Assembly (NCBI RefSeq): GCF_000337615.1
Contig: NZ_AOII01000074.1
Location: 1-32,812, forward strand
Direction of reading: 5' to 3'
From: Natrinema pallidum DSM 3751
GTDB taxonomy: Archaea > Halobacteriota > Halobacteria > Halobacteriales > Natrialbaceae
Length of the DNA: 32,812 nt
Below, piece after piece: positions 16,255 to 24,055 of the stretch; the stretch's first letter is position 1, and every line of letters begins with the position of its first letter. Below the pieces are notes generated by a model. The model did no database searches, had not been told where the DNA came from, and saw nothing but the letters and a program-made list of their open reading frames with translations. The position numbers and the translations under genes are program-made.

Positions 16255-17310
16255 TTAGTCGTCCGCCTGCACCGGGACGGACTCGTCGTCGGTTTCGGTC
16301 GGTTCGTCCTCGGCCCACGCGAACAGATCGCGCAGGCGCTCGCCCACCGCCTCGATCTCGTGGTTCTTCTCCGACTCCCGAAGCTGGTTGTAGCTCGGGC
16401 GGCCGGCCTGGTTCTCGAGGATCCACTCGCGGGTGAACTCGCCGTTTTGAATCTCCTCGAGGGTCTCCTCCATGTTCTCACGAACGTTCTCGTCGACGAT
16501 CCGGTCGCCGCGGGAGAGGCCGCCGTACTCAGCGGTGTCGGAGACGGAATCCCACATCTCGGCGTGGCCACCCTCGTACATCAGATCGACGATCAGTTTG
16601 AGTTCGTTGAGACACTCGAAGTAGGCGATCTCCGGCGAGTAACCGGCGTCGACCAGCGTCTCGTAGCCGTGTTTGACCAGCGAGGTGACGCCGCCACAGA
16701 GGACGGCCTGCTCGCCGAAGAGGTCGGATTCGACTTCCTCCCGGAACGTCGTCTCGATGACGCCCGCTCGCGTACAGCCGATGCCTTTCGCGTACGCCAG
16801 CGCGCGCTCATCGGCGTCGCCGGTCGTGTCCTGATAGACCGCGAGCAGACCGGGCGTCCCCTCGTCGTTCTCGTAGTTGCGCCGGACGAGGTGGCCCGGG
16901 CTCTTGGGCGCGACCATCGTCACGTCGACGTCTTCCGGCGGCTCGATCTGGTTGTAGTGGATGTTCAGCCCGTGGGCGAACTGGAGCGTGTCACCCGCCT
17001 CGAGGTTCGGCGCGATGGCGTTCTCGTACACGTCCGCCTGCACAGTGTCGGGCACCAGCACGGAGACGTAGGACGCCTGAGAGACCGCCTCGGCAGGCGT
17101 CTCGACCGGCAGCCCGTCCGCTTCGGCGGCCGATCGCGAGGACGAGCCCTCGCGCAGCCCGACGACCACGTCGACCCCGCTCTCGTGGAGGTTCAGCGCG
17201 TGGGCGTGGCCCTGGCTACCGTAGCCGAGCACGGCCACGGTGTCGTCGTCGAGAGTCGATACGGCTGCGTCATCGTCGTAGTACATGTCGGTGGTGAATT
17301 CGTCAGTCAT
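16255..17310 (-). CDS. ilvC: Ketol-acid reductoisomerase (NADP+)
   Basis: This is the 351-aa class I enzyme for the second step of valine and isoleucine synthesis. The Rossmann motif [21 protein letters not shown] (about residues 26-46) is followed by a cofactor loop with SSSRSA, which fits NADPH. The knotted C-terminal domain has [21 protein letters not shown] with the Mg-binding Asp/Glu residues, and [18 protein letters not shown]. The acidic tail beyond about residue 333 ([17 protein letters not shown]) is an addition typical of halophiles. It overlaps ilvN by 8 nt. Confidence 0.96.
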   Translation of the reverse strand: MTDEFTTDMYYDDDAAVSTLDDDTVAVLGYGSQGHAHALNLHESGVDVVVGLREGSSSRSAAEADGLPVETPAEAVSQASYVSVLVPDTVQADVYENAIAPNLEAGDTLQFAHGLNIHYNQIEPPEDVDVTMVAPKSPGHLVRRNYENDEGTPGLLAVYQDTTGDADERALAYAKGIGCTRAGVIETTFREEVESDLFGEQAVLCGGVTSLVKHGYETLVDAGYSPEIAYFECLNELKLIVDLMYEGGHAEMWDSVSDTAEYGGLSRGDRIVDENVRENMEETLEEIQNGEFTREWILENQAGRPSYNQLRESEKNHEIEAVGERLRDLFAWAEDEPTETDDESVPVQADD

Positions 17311-17965
17311 CGTCTGCTGTCTGGTATGTCTCGTTGTGGGTCGCCTCGTCGGCGGGCTGTGCTGTCGTTTCGGGGGCCGCGGTCCGGTCCGTGCCGCGTG
17401 CCAGCGCCGTCGTCCCCGTTCGGGAAATCTCTCGAATCCCGAACTGGCTGAACGTCTCGACCGCGGCCTCGATCTTCTGTCGCGAGCCCGTGATCTCGAA
17501 GGTGGCAGTCTCGGGACTCGAGTCGACGGCCGTCGCGTCGTACATGTCCGCGACGGCGCTGACCGCCGCGGGGTCCGCGGCGGCGACTTTCACGAGCGCC
17601 AGTTCGCGCCGCATCGCGTCGGGCTCGAGTTCGCGCACGGCGATGACCGGCACGAGCTTGCGCAGTTGTTTCTCGACCTGATCGATTCCCGGGTCGGGCT
17701 CCTCGACGACGATCGTGATTCGCGCGCGATCCTCGTCTTCGGTCGGGCCGACGGTCAGGCTCTCGATGTTGAACTGCCGCCTCGAGAACAGTCCCGAGAC
17801 GTCCGAGAGCACGCCGGGCTCGTGTTCGACCAGCGCGGAGATGACGGTGCGTCGGGGCTCGTGGGTCGCTTCGACCTCGGGGTCGATACGAATGCCCTGT
17901 TTGTTGCGCCGTCCCGCGGGGGTTGGCCGTTCCTCCGGCGGCGGCCCCTCGAGTCCGCGCTTCAT
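17303..17965 (-). CDS. ilvN: Acetolactate synthase small (regulatory) subunit
   Basis: This 220-aa protein is built around an ACT domain (about residues 38-110: [33 protein letters not shown]...) followed by the small-subunit C-terminal domain (about 120-190). In the family the ACT domain binds valine and imposes feedback inhibition on IlvB. It is longer than the usual 160-175 aa owing to a basic N-terminal arm and a Thr/Ala-rich tail. Overlaps of 4 nt with ilvB and 8 nt with ilvC show one coupled transcript. Confidence 0.93.
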   Translation of the reverse strand: MKRGLEGPPPEERPTPAGRRNKQGIRIDPEVEATHEPRRTVISALVEHEPGVLSDVSGLFSRRQFNIESLTVGPTEDEDRARITIVVEEPDPGIDQVEKQLRKLVPVIAVRELEPDAMRRELALVKVAAADPAAVSAVADMYDATAVDSSPETATFEITGSRQKIEAAVETFSQFGIREISRTGTTALARGTDRTAAPETTAQPADEATHNETYQTADDD

Positions 17966-19770
17966 AGCTGCTCCTCCGCCAGTGCGAACTGGCCGTTGTC
18001 GCCGCCGCTCGGAACCATCGGGTAGACGTTCGCGTCGGGATCGATGTGGACGTCGATCACTGAGGGGCCGTCGTAGGCGATCGCGGCGTCGATCGTGTCG
18101 GCGACGTCGTCGTAGTCGTCGATCCGGAACCCTTCAGCGCCGAACGCCTCGGCGAGTTTATCGAACTCGGGCATCCAGCCGTAGTCCGACGCGGAGTGGC
18201 GGCCGTCGAAGAAGGCGTCCTGCCACTGTCGAACCATGCCGATGTACTCGTTGTTGAGCACGGCGACGGTGATGTCGAGGTCCTCGCGGACGGCGACGGA
18301 CAGACCCTGCAGCGTCATCAGGAACGAGCCGTCGCCGTCGATGCAGACGACCTCCTGATCGTCGTCGGCCGCGAGTCGCGCGCCGATCGCCGAGGGGAGT
18401 CCGTACCCCATCGCGCCCAGCCCGTGACTCGAGACCCAGGTTCGTGGCTCGGTGTAGGTCCAGTACTGGCAGGCCCACATCTGGTGTTGGCCGACGCCGG
18501 TGGTGACGATCGCGCGGTCGCCCGTGGCCTCGTCTAAGGCCTCGACGACGAACTCCGGCTGGACCGGCTTGTCCTCCGGCGCGTCGTAGGCCATCGAGTA
18601 GTCGGATTGCCACTGTTGGCACTGGGCGCGCCACTTCGTGGCTTCGGGCGACTCGTCGACGGCTGCGGCCAACTGCTCGACGACCGTTTCGGCGTCGCCG
18701 ACCAGCGGATAGTCGGCGTAGATGTTCTTCGAGATTTCGGCGGGGTCGATGTCGACGTGGATGACCTCCGCGTCGGGCGCGAAGGTCTCGATGCCGCCGG
18801 TCAGGCGGTCGTCGAACCGGGTGCCGATCCCGAGCAGCGTGTCACAGTGGGTGATCGCCATGTTGGCGTAGCCGGTGCCGTGCATGCCCGCCATCTCGAG
18901 GGAGAGTTCGTGATCCTCCGGGAACGCGCCGATGCCGGGCATCGTGGTGATGACCGGGATCTCGTGTTCGATGGCGAACTCGCGGCAGGCATCGGTGGCT
19001 TCACCTTTGATGACGCCGCCGCCGAGCAGCATGACCGGACGGGACGCGTTTTCGATGCGTTCGGCCGCCGCGGCGACGAGGTCCGACTCCGCCCGCTCCT
19101 GGACCTGATAGGTATCCGGAACGGTCGGGGCGTCGGGCTCGCGGTCGGTCTCGCCGTTCGTGACGTCTTTCGGCAGGTCGACCAAGGTCGGTCCCGGGCG
19201 TCCCTCGCGGGCGAGGGCGAACGCCTCGCTGACGTCGCTGCCGACGCGGTCCGAATCGCTCGCGAAGGTGTTGTCCTTCGTGACCGGGGTCGTGACGCCG
19301 GTAGTATCGGTCTCCTGAAAGGCGTCGTTGCCGACGAATTCCGTCGGGACCTGGCCCGTCAGCGCGAGCATCGGGTCCGAGTCCATGTCGGCGTCGGCGA
19401 TGCCGGTCACGAGGTTGGTCGCGCCGGGTCCAGACGTCGCGAGACAGACGCCCGGCTCGCCCGAGACGATGCCGTAGGCGTCGGCCGCGTGGGCCGCGCC
19501 CTGTTCGTGGGCCATCGTCACGTGGTAGATGTCCGAATCGTACAGCGCGTCGTAGACGGGCATGATCGCCCCGCCCTGCACGCCGAAGGCGTACTCGACG
19601 CCCGCGTTCTCCAACGCGCGGACGACGGCCTCGGCACCCGAGGTGACGGGGTCGGTCGTCGTCTCGGCGTCGTCGGTCTCGGCGACCGCGTCGGGCGCGG
19701 CGCTGTCGGTGATCGGGTCGTCGTCCTGTTCCTCTTCCGCTGGCGGCACCTTTGCTGCGCGTTCGCTCAT
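17962..19770 (-). CDS. ilvB: Acetolactate synthase large (catalytic) subunit
   Basis: This is a 602-aa thiamine-diphosphate enzyme that condenses pyruvate into acetolactate. After an acidic N-terminal extension of about 45 residues come GVEYAFGVQGGAIMPVYDAL, the HEQGAAHAADAYG segment with the catalytic Glu, and SGPGATNLVTGIADA. The ThDP/Mg motif is IDGDGSFLMT followed by LNNEYIGMVRQWQ. The start at 19770 is supported by a strong GGGAGG Shine-Dalgarno 6 nt upstream, which is uncommon in this largely leaderless genome and means the mRNA has a real 5' leader. The 326-nt region upstream, after leuA, holds the promoter, a possible leader peptide and two hairpins. Confidence 0.96.
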   Translation of the reverse strand: MSERAAKVPPAEEEQDDDPITDSAAPDAVAETDDAETTTDPVTSGAEAVVRALENAGVEYAFGVQGGAIMPVYDALYDSDIYHVTMAHEQGAAHAADAYGIVSGEPGVCLATSGPGATNLVTGIADADMDSDPMLALTGQVPTEFVGNDAFQETDTTGVTTPVTKDNTFASDSDRVGSDVSEAFALAREGRPGPTLVDLPKDVTNGETDREPDAPTVPDTYQVQERAESDLVAAAAERIENASRPVMLLGGGVIKGEATDACREFAIEHEIPVITTMPGIGAFPEDHELSLEMAGMHGTGYANMAITHCDTLLGIGTRFDDRLTGGIETFAPDAEVIHVDIDPAEISKNIYADYPLVGDAETVVEQLAAAVDESPEATKWRAQCQQWQSDYSMAYDAPEDKPVQPEFVVEALDEATGDRAIVTTGVGQHQMWACQYWTYTEPRTWVSSHGLGAMGYGLPSAIGARLAADDDQEVVCIDGDGSFLMTLQGLSVAVREDLDITVAVLNNEYIGMVRQWQDAFFDGRHSASDYGWMPEFDKLAEAFGAEGFRIDDYDDVADTIDAAIAYDGPSVIDVHIDPDANVYPMVPSGGDNGQFALAEEQL

Positions 19771-19776
19771 CGGTTG

Positions 19777-19796
19777 CCTCCCGCCGTTGGCCGGCG
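19777..19796 (-). promoter_or_regulatory. ilvB Shine-Dalgarno site with adjoining hairpin
   Basis: On the - strand GGGAGG (complement of 19777-19782) lies 6 nt before the ilvB ATG and is fully complementary to the archaeal 16S 3' end. Just upstream, CGCCG (complement of 19792-19796) can pair with CGGCG (complement of 19782-19786) around a 5-nt loop. The 3' arm of the stem touches the Shine-Dalgarno, so folding could limit ribosome access. Confidence 0.5.
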
Positions 19797-19892
19797 ATCG
19801 GGTGGTGTACGGTAGTGTGTCATCTGGGGGATTGCTGGTCGCTCGGAGAACGATGCGGCGAATTCGGGTCTGAAGCGACGAAGTACTAGATG

Positions 19893-19910
19893 AGGGGCTA
19901 TAGTGCCCCT
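19893..19910 (-). promoter_or_regulatory. Attenuator-like stem-loop over the leader-peptide stop codon
   Basis: On the - strand AGGGGC and GCCCCT form a perfect 6-bp stem around the 6-nt loop ACTATA. The last codon (CTA) and the TAG stop of the putative leader peptide fall across the 5' arm end, loop and 3' arm start. A ribosome finishing the peptide would melt the stem, whereas one stalled at the preceding Ile codons would leave it free to form. No U-tract follows directly, so termination is not assured. Confidence 0.5.
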
Positions 19911-19984
19911 ACAATACGAATCGGGGCGAACGCGCTGCTGTCGACCGCGTGGGCGGACGCCGACAGGGAAGCGCGGACCGTCAT
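19898..19984 (-). CDS. Putative leaderless leader peptide of the ilvB operon
   Basis: This is a 28-codon ORF upstream of ilvB, starting with ATG at 19984 and ending with TAG at 19898-19900. A TATA-like box lies 27-33 nt before the ATG, exactly where a haloarchaeal leaderless start would be placed. The peptide begins MTVRASLS and ends APIRIVGAL, so four of the last seven residues are Ile, Ile, Val and Leu, the end products of the operon. The stop lies within a stem-loop. This layout resembles leader peptides of bacterial ilv operons; such control is not something I know to be established in archaea. It could also be a chance ORF. Confidence 0.45.
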   Translation of the reverse strand: MTVRASLSASAHAVDSSAFAPIRIVGAL

Positions 19985-20010
19985 TACTGTCTACGTAGCT
20001 TCCTCGAGGG

Positions 20011-20017
20011 ATATAAC
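20011..20017 (-). promoter_or_regulatory. TATA-like promoter of the ilvB leader transcript
   Basis: On the - strand the box reads GTTATAT within AGGGTTATATCCCT. Its position 27-33 nt before the ATG at 19984 predicts a transcription start at or next to that ATG. Transcription from here would give ilvB a leader of about 214 nt. Confidence 0.5.
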
Positions 20018-20096
20018 CCTTACGAGTCTCCCGGCACCGATCGCTCGAACGCGAGAGCCAGGGCTCGTGGACGGTGGCAAACGGGGGGGACATCGC

Positions 20097-21327
20097 TCAG
20101 ACGCGCACCTCCTCCTGGGACTGACGGTCGATGCCAGCCTCCTCGGCGAAGCGCTCGAGGTCGTCGACGGTGACGCGGCGCTTCTCGGCCCCGTAATCCT
20201 TGACGCGACGAGTGACCGCTCGGACCTGGTCGTCGGTGGGCTCGAAGCCGCGCTCGACGAGTCGTTCGCGGACCGAGTGGGTCCCCGTGTGTTTCCCCAT
20301 GACCAGTCGGCGCTCGGCACCGACCATCTCGGGGGTCATGACGCCGGGTTCGAACGTATCGGAGTTTTCGATGACGCCAGCGGCGTGGATGCCGCTCTCG
20401 TGGGAGAAGGCGTTATCGCCGACGACCGGCTTGTTGCCGGGCGTATCCATGCCGCTTTTCTCCTCGACGATCTCCGAGAGTTCGGCGATGCGCGTCGTGT
20501 CGATCCCGGTATCACACTGGTAGAGCGACTCGACGGCCATCACGTACTCCTCGTAGGCGGCGTTGCCGGCCCGCTCGCCGATCGAGTTGACCGAGACCTG
20601 CGCCTGCGCCGCGCCCGCTTCGATGCCGGCCAGGGCGTTTGCGGTGGCCAGCCCGAAGTCGTCGTGGGCGTGAACGTCGACCCGCGCGTCGGTGTGGGCA
20701 CAGATCTTTTCGATCATGGCCCGGAACCGTCCCGGCGTGGCGACGCCGCAGGTGTCGGGAACGTTGATCCAGTCGGTACCCGCCTCGGTGACCGCTTCGA
20801 TCACCTCGAGCAGGTACTCCTCGTCGGTTCGAGTCGCATCCATCGGCGAGAACATACAGGTTGCGCCCGCCTCGGTGATGCGTTCGACCGACTCGACTGC
20901 GCGCTGTACGACTTCCTCCCGGGTGGCGTGCATCGAATCCTCGATCTGGACGTCGCTGGTGCTGACGAACGTGTGTACCATCTCGACGCCGGAATCGAGT
21001 GCCGCTTCGATGTCACCGTCGACGACGCGGGCTAACCCGCAGGTCGTCGAACTCGTTGCCGAAGCGATATCACGAACGGCTTCGAACTCCGCGTCGGAGT
21101 TGACGGGAAACCCGGCCTCGATGACGTGGGTCCCCATCTCGTCCAGAACGGACGCGATCTGCCGTTTATCGTCGTATGAGAACGAAGTGCCGGGCGACTG
21201 TTCGCCGTCCCGGAGGGTCGTATCGAAGACACGTGCTGACTCTATTTCGTCAGTTGAATCTAACGTGCCCTGGAAGAACTCGACCCCCCTGATTGGTATC
21301 AGAGGATGGGCTGTCTTGTGAAGACAT
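20097..21327 (-). CDS. leuA: 2-isopropylmalate synthase, frameshifted near the 5' end
   Basis: This alpha-isopropylmalate synthase family enzyme catalyses the first committed step of leucine synthesis. Motifs are VFDTTLRDGEQSPG (metal/substrate site), CMFSPMDATRTDEEYLLEV, HAHDDFGLATANALAG (metal His pair) and the GMDTPGNKPVVGDNAF segment. The family N-terminus GVEFFQGTLDSTDEIES is present but has no start codon in its frame. The likely start is the ATG at 21327, 27 nt downstream of a TATA box. It opens MSSQDSPSSDTNQ and is thrown out of frame by a run of six G (complement of 21284-21289). Removing one G gives a continuous 409-aa protein. The shorter ORF from 21137 lacks the catalytic DTTLRDGEQ segment. 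The C-terminal allosteric domain of full-length LeuA (about 510 aa) is absent. Confidence 0.85.
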
Positions 21328-21353
21328 TGTGTCTCAACCCGAGGTGCGACGAT

Positions 21354-21364
21354 GTATATAAAAC
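21354..21364 (-). promoter_or_regulatory. TATA box of leuA
   Basis: GTTTTATATAC on the - strand lies 27 nt before the ATG at 21327, the standard spacing for a leaderless haloarchaeal gene. It is the main reason for choosing that ATG as the true leuA start despite the frameshift. Confidence 0.65.
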
Positions 21365-21787
21365 TACCGCTGCGACCAACGATGCTCGGCGGGCGGATAA
21401 CGCATAATCAACCGTGATGGTTTCAAAACCGCACGACTGCGTCGGCCTATTATCTGACCGTATCTCCTAGTACTGTTTAGATGGACTCCGCCGTTCGGCT
21501 CGATTCCCACGGATTCACCGCGAATTATACTCCGCTCCGCCGCGACCGGCACCCGAAAGCGCTGGCGCGCGGCCGTCGATAGACGTTCGGTCATCCTCAC
21601 CCCCACCCCAGCTTGATGAATGGACCTCTCCGTGAGTTGTAGGCCATATAACTGGTCATTCGTCCAGCCACTGGTATCGATCCGATCCGCACCGGAACGA
21701 ACGGTAGTGGTCCCGTCACCTCGAGTGACGACAGAACCCGTAAACGCCCTCCGTCGGCGGGGCGGACGAACCGGCCCGCGTGTGAGT
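21365..21787. other. Intergenic region without a recognisable gene
   Basis: These 423 nt separate the divergent leuA and ferritin-like genes. ORFs across it have no family features. TATAACTGGTC occurs at 21647-21657 and again at 21792-21802, the second copy overlapping the TATA box of the ferritin-like gene. No tRNA, conserved RNA or mobile-element end could be recognised. Confidence 0.5.
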
Positions 21788-21797
21788 GTTTTATAAC
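21788..21797 (+). promoter_or_regulatory. TATA box of the ferritin-like gene
   Basis: GTTTTATAAC is centred about 27 nt before the ATG at 21820, consistent with a leaderless transcript. No DtxR-type TTTAGG...CCTAAA palindrome is seen here, unlike at the siderophore genes. Confidence 0.6.
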
Positions 21798-21819
21798 TGG
21801 TCGTGGTAGGACGGCGTCC

Positions 21820-22275
21820 ATGACGACCGACGAGATCACCGACCTGCTGACGGGGGCGTACATCGACGAGTTCGAGACCGTGATGAACTACCAGACCAAC
21901 GCGATCGTCCTCGACGGCATCCACGCCGAGGAGGTCAAGACGAGCTTAGAGGAGGACATTCGGGAGGAACTCGACCACGCACGGCTGCTCGGCGACCGGC
22001 TGAAACAACTCGACGAGTCGCCGCCCGGTTCGGAATCGTTCGCAGCCGACCAACACAGCCTCCAGCCGCCCGCGGATACGACCGACGTGCAGTCGGTCAT
22101 CGAGGGCGTCCTTGCGGCCGAGGAGTCCGCCATCGAGACCTACCGGTCGCTGATCGAGGCCGCGACCGAGGCGAACGACCCCGTCACGGAGGACGTGGCG
22201 GTGACGATCCTGGCCGACGAGGAGGCCCACCGCACCGAGTTCCGCGGCTTCCAGAAGGAGTTCCCCATGGACTGA
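21820..22275 (+). CDS. Ferritin-like di-iron protein
   Basis: This 151-aa protein is predicted to form a four-helix bundle. Di-iron ligand candidates occur in the expected order: Glu17/Glu19 in helix 1 (YIDEFETVMNYQ), ExxH in helix 2 (Glu50, His53 in EELDHA), Glu101-Glu106 in helix 3 (EESAIETY) and a second ExxH in helix 4 (Glu134, His137 in DEEAHR). This fits the bacterioferritin/rubrerythrin-like superfamily; it lacks the rubredoxin domain of rubrerythrin. It may store or detoxify iron or act as a peroxidase; the sequence does not decide this. Start supported by the TATA spacing. Confidence 0.85.
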   Translation: MTTDEITDLLTGAYIDEFETVMNYQTNAIVLDGIHAEEVKTSLEEDIREELDHARLLGDRLKQLDESPPGSESFAADQHSLQPPADTTDVQSVIEGVLAAEESAIETYRSLIEAATEANDPVTEDVAVTILADEEAHRTEFRGFQKEFPMD

Positions 22276-22376
22276 TCGGTCCGCACTTGATAGCCACCCC
22301 GACCGAGCGACGCGAGTGAGCCAGCACAAACGGGTGGAGGCGAACGTTTTTCTCGCCCCGGTTCGACCCACCCCGT

Positions 22377-22667
22377 ATGAGCGATTTCGACCTCGATCTT
22401 CGGGCCGTCGAGGAACACATCGACGACGAACTCGATCTCGAGGGCAGCCTCGTCCTCGGCGTCCTCGACGGGGAGACGCCGGCCGACGAATGGCTCGAGA
22501 CGATTTCGAACGGCAACGTTCTCATCCTGAACGTCGACGGCGATGTCAACGAGTTGGCTGCCGGGTTCGCACGGGACATCAAGGAATCGGGCGGCGAACT
22601 CGTCCACTTCCGTGGCTTTCTGATCGTCACGCCGCCGGGCGTCGACGTGAGTACGGAGCGGCTCTAA
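22377..22667 (+). CDS. Haloarchaeal DUF5779-like protein
   Basis: This 96-aa acidic soluble protein begins SDFDLDLRAVEEHIDDELD and contains EGSLVLGVLDGETPADEWL and VLILNVDGDVNELAAGFARD. I associate this pattern with the haloarchaeal DUF5779 family, with the family number recalled rather than checked. The alternating hydrophobic strands suggest a small alpha/beta fold. No function is known. A T-rich CGTTTTTCT about 30 nt upstream may be its promoter. It ends tail-to-tail with the next gene, the two stops overlapping by 4 nt. Confidence 0.8.
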   Translation: MSDFDLDLRAVEEHIDDELDLEGSLVLGVLDGETPADEWLETISNGNVLILNVDGDVNELAAGFARDIKESGGELVHFRGFLIVTPPGVDVSTERL

Positions 22668-23119
22668 TCGCGATCCGACCGGTCGCCGGTCCGAGACAGT
22701 TCCGAGTCGGCTCGCATCGGGTCCCGCCGACCCCCGTCGGAGCCGTCGGTCGATCGACCGGCGACGAACCCGCCCGAAACGGCGGCGGTAACGATTCCGA
22801 ACCCGACGAGAACGGTAAGCGCGACCTCCTGAGTCGGACCGAGCGTTTCGGGCGCGGCCGGAGTGAGGCCGATCCGTAGCCACTCGCTGCGATAGCCGAT
22901 TCGGCCGACCATCCCGGTACTTGCCAGGTACACCAGGGTCATCCACGGGATCGCGGCGAGCGCGCCGACCGTCCCACCCGCGACCGCTCCCGCGTTCGGG
23001 CCATCCGTCCGACTGGCAGCGATCCAGCCACCAAGGGCGGCTCCGATCCCGGTGGGCGCAGTGAGCACGGCGACGAGACTGCCGGACACGACAGCCACGC
23101 CGCGAGCGGGCACCGACAT
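22664..23119 (-). CDS. DUF5518-like membrane protein
   Basis: This 151-aa protein has about four TM helices: one pair near the N-terminus rich in Gly and Ala (VAVVSGSLVAVLTAPTGIGAALGGWIA, then AGAVAGGTVGALAAIPWMTLVYLA) and a fourth near residues 95-118. The C-terminus is a hydrophilic Arg/Asp/Ser tail. Paired glycine-rich helices of this kind are common in haloarchaeal DUF5518 proteins, but the assignment is tentative. The ATG at 23119 is chosen; an in-frame GTG at 23155 would add 12 polar residues. Confidence 0.7.
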   Translation of the reverse strand: MSVPARGVAVVSGSLVAVLTAPTGIGAALGGWIAASRTDGPNAGAVAGGTVGALAAIPWMTLVYLASTGMVGRIGYRSEWLRIGLTPAAPETLGPTQEVALTVLVGFGIVTAAVSGGFVAGRSTDGSDGGRRDPMRADSELSRTGDRSDRD

Positions 23120-23212
23120 GGTTGCCACGAGGGGGTGAGACTGTAAAGTCCTCACTCGGGAGTTTCAGAGCGTGAAGTCGCACCGGGACCCGGTCGCGCC
23201 GTTGCCGGCCGC

Positions 23213-23899
23213 TCACGCCGACGTGAACGTCAGGAAATGACCGTCGGGATCGCGCACGACGACCGCGTCGTCGCTCGCTCGCTCGAGCGAGCGAACGCGA
23301 TCGGCCACCGAGTCGAGTGCCGCTTCGGGAGCGGCGGTTTCGAATCCGAGATCGACGTGGACGCCGCCGCGGGCATCGGCGATCCCGAGGTGCGGTTCCC
23401 AGAGTTCCAGCGCCATCGGCCCGCGCAATCGCACGCGCTTGCGGTCGTCGCCCGCGTCGACCGCCTCGAAGCCCAGGTCCTCGTAGAACTCCCGCGCACG
23501 CTCGAGGCGCTCGACCTCGAGAACGACTTCGAAGATCCCGTCGATGCCCGGGCCAGTCACGTCCCGCTGGCCGAGTTCGACGCAGTTCCCGTCGGGATCG
23601 TACAGGTACAGCGACCGTGCGGAGCCGAACTGGGCCTCCTCGAGATCGTACGCCGCGGCCAGCCGAGCCCACCAGTCGTCGTACTCGCCGTCGGGAATCG
23701 AGAACGCGTAGTGAGTGTGCAACCCGCCCCGCGGGAGCGCATCGGGGCGACGACACACGAGGTCGGTTTCTCCCGCCGCGAAGACGAGTTCGTCCGGTCG
23801 CTGCTCGCGGATGGCCAGTCCAAGCCGCTCCGCGTAGAACTCCCGTGCCGACTCGAGGTCCTTCGCCTCGAGCGCCAGCCAGTCCAGCCCGGATAACAT
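23213..23899 (-). CDS. VOC-family protein (two glyoxalase/dioxygenase domains)
   Basis: This 228-aa protein consists of two tandem vicinal-oxygen-chelate modules. The first is about residues 1-110 (LSGLDWLALEAKDLESAREFYAERLGL ... YLYDPDGNCVELGQ). The second is about 120-228 (GIFEVVLEVERLERAREFYEDLGF ... VVRDPDGHFLTFTS). Two-module VOC proteins include extradiol dioxygenases and related lyases; which reaction applies here cannot be read from sequence. The start at 23899 is preferred because a TATA-like TTCTAT lies about 27 nt upstream; an in-frame ATG at 23926 would add nine residues. Confidence 0.88.
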   Translation of the reverse strand: MLSGLDWLALEAKDLESAREFYAERLGLAIREQRPDELVFAAGETDLVCRRPDALPRGGLHTHYAFSIPDGEYDDWWARLAAAYDLEEAQFGSARSLYLYDPDGNCVELGQRDVTGPGIDGIFEVVLEVERLERAREFYEDLGFEAVDAGDDRKRVRLRGPMALELWEPHLGIADARGGVHVDLGFETAAPEAALDSVADRVRSLERASDDAVVVRDPDGHFLTFTSA

Positions 23900-24055
23900 G
23901 GGCGGCTGTACGCGGTGGGCGTGCATAGAAGCGTCGCCCGACGCGACTGCACCGAGCCGCGAGCGATCATCGAGGCACCGCTCCGAGTCGACAACGGCGA
24001 CTGCATGACGTACCGTTTACCCACGTTTATGCACTGAGCGACCGTACCCGTCGAC

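Noticed and set aside
16229-16571. Upstream extension of the 94-aa protein to 206 aa
   Set aside because: The extra part is an Arg/Ser/Thr-rich shadow of the ilvC 3' end. The acidic protein starts cleanly at 16235.
19771-20096. Riboswitch or T-box upstream of ilvB
   Set aside because: No conserved riboswitch or T-box core could be recognised; only the short ORF and small hairpins are evident.
20097-21137. leuA starting at the internal ATG at 21137
   Set aside because: This start would omit the catalytic FDTTLRDGEQ segment, which is intact just upstream in the same frame.
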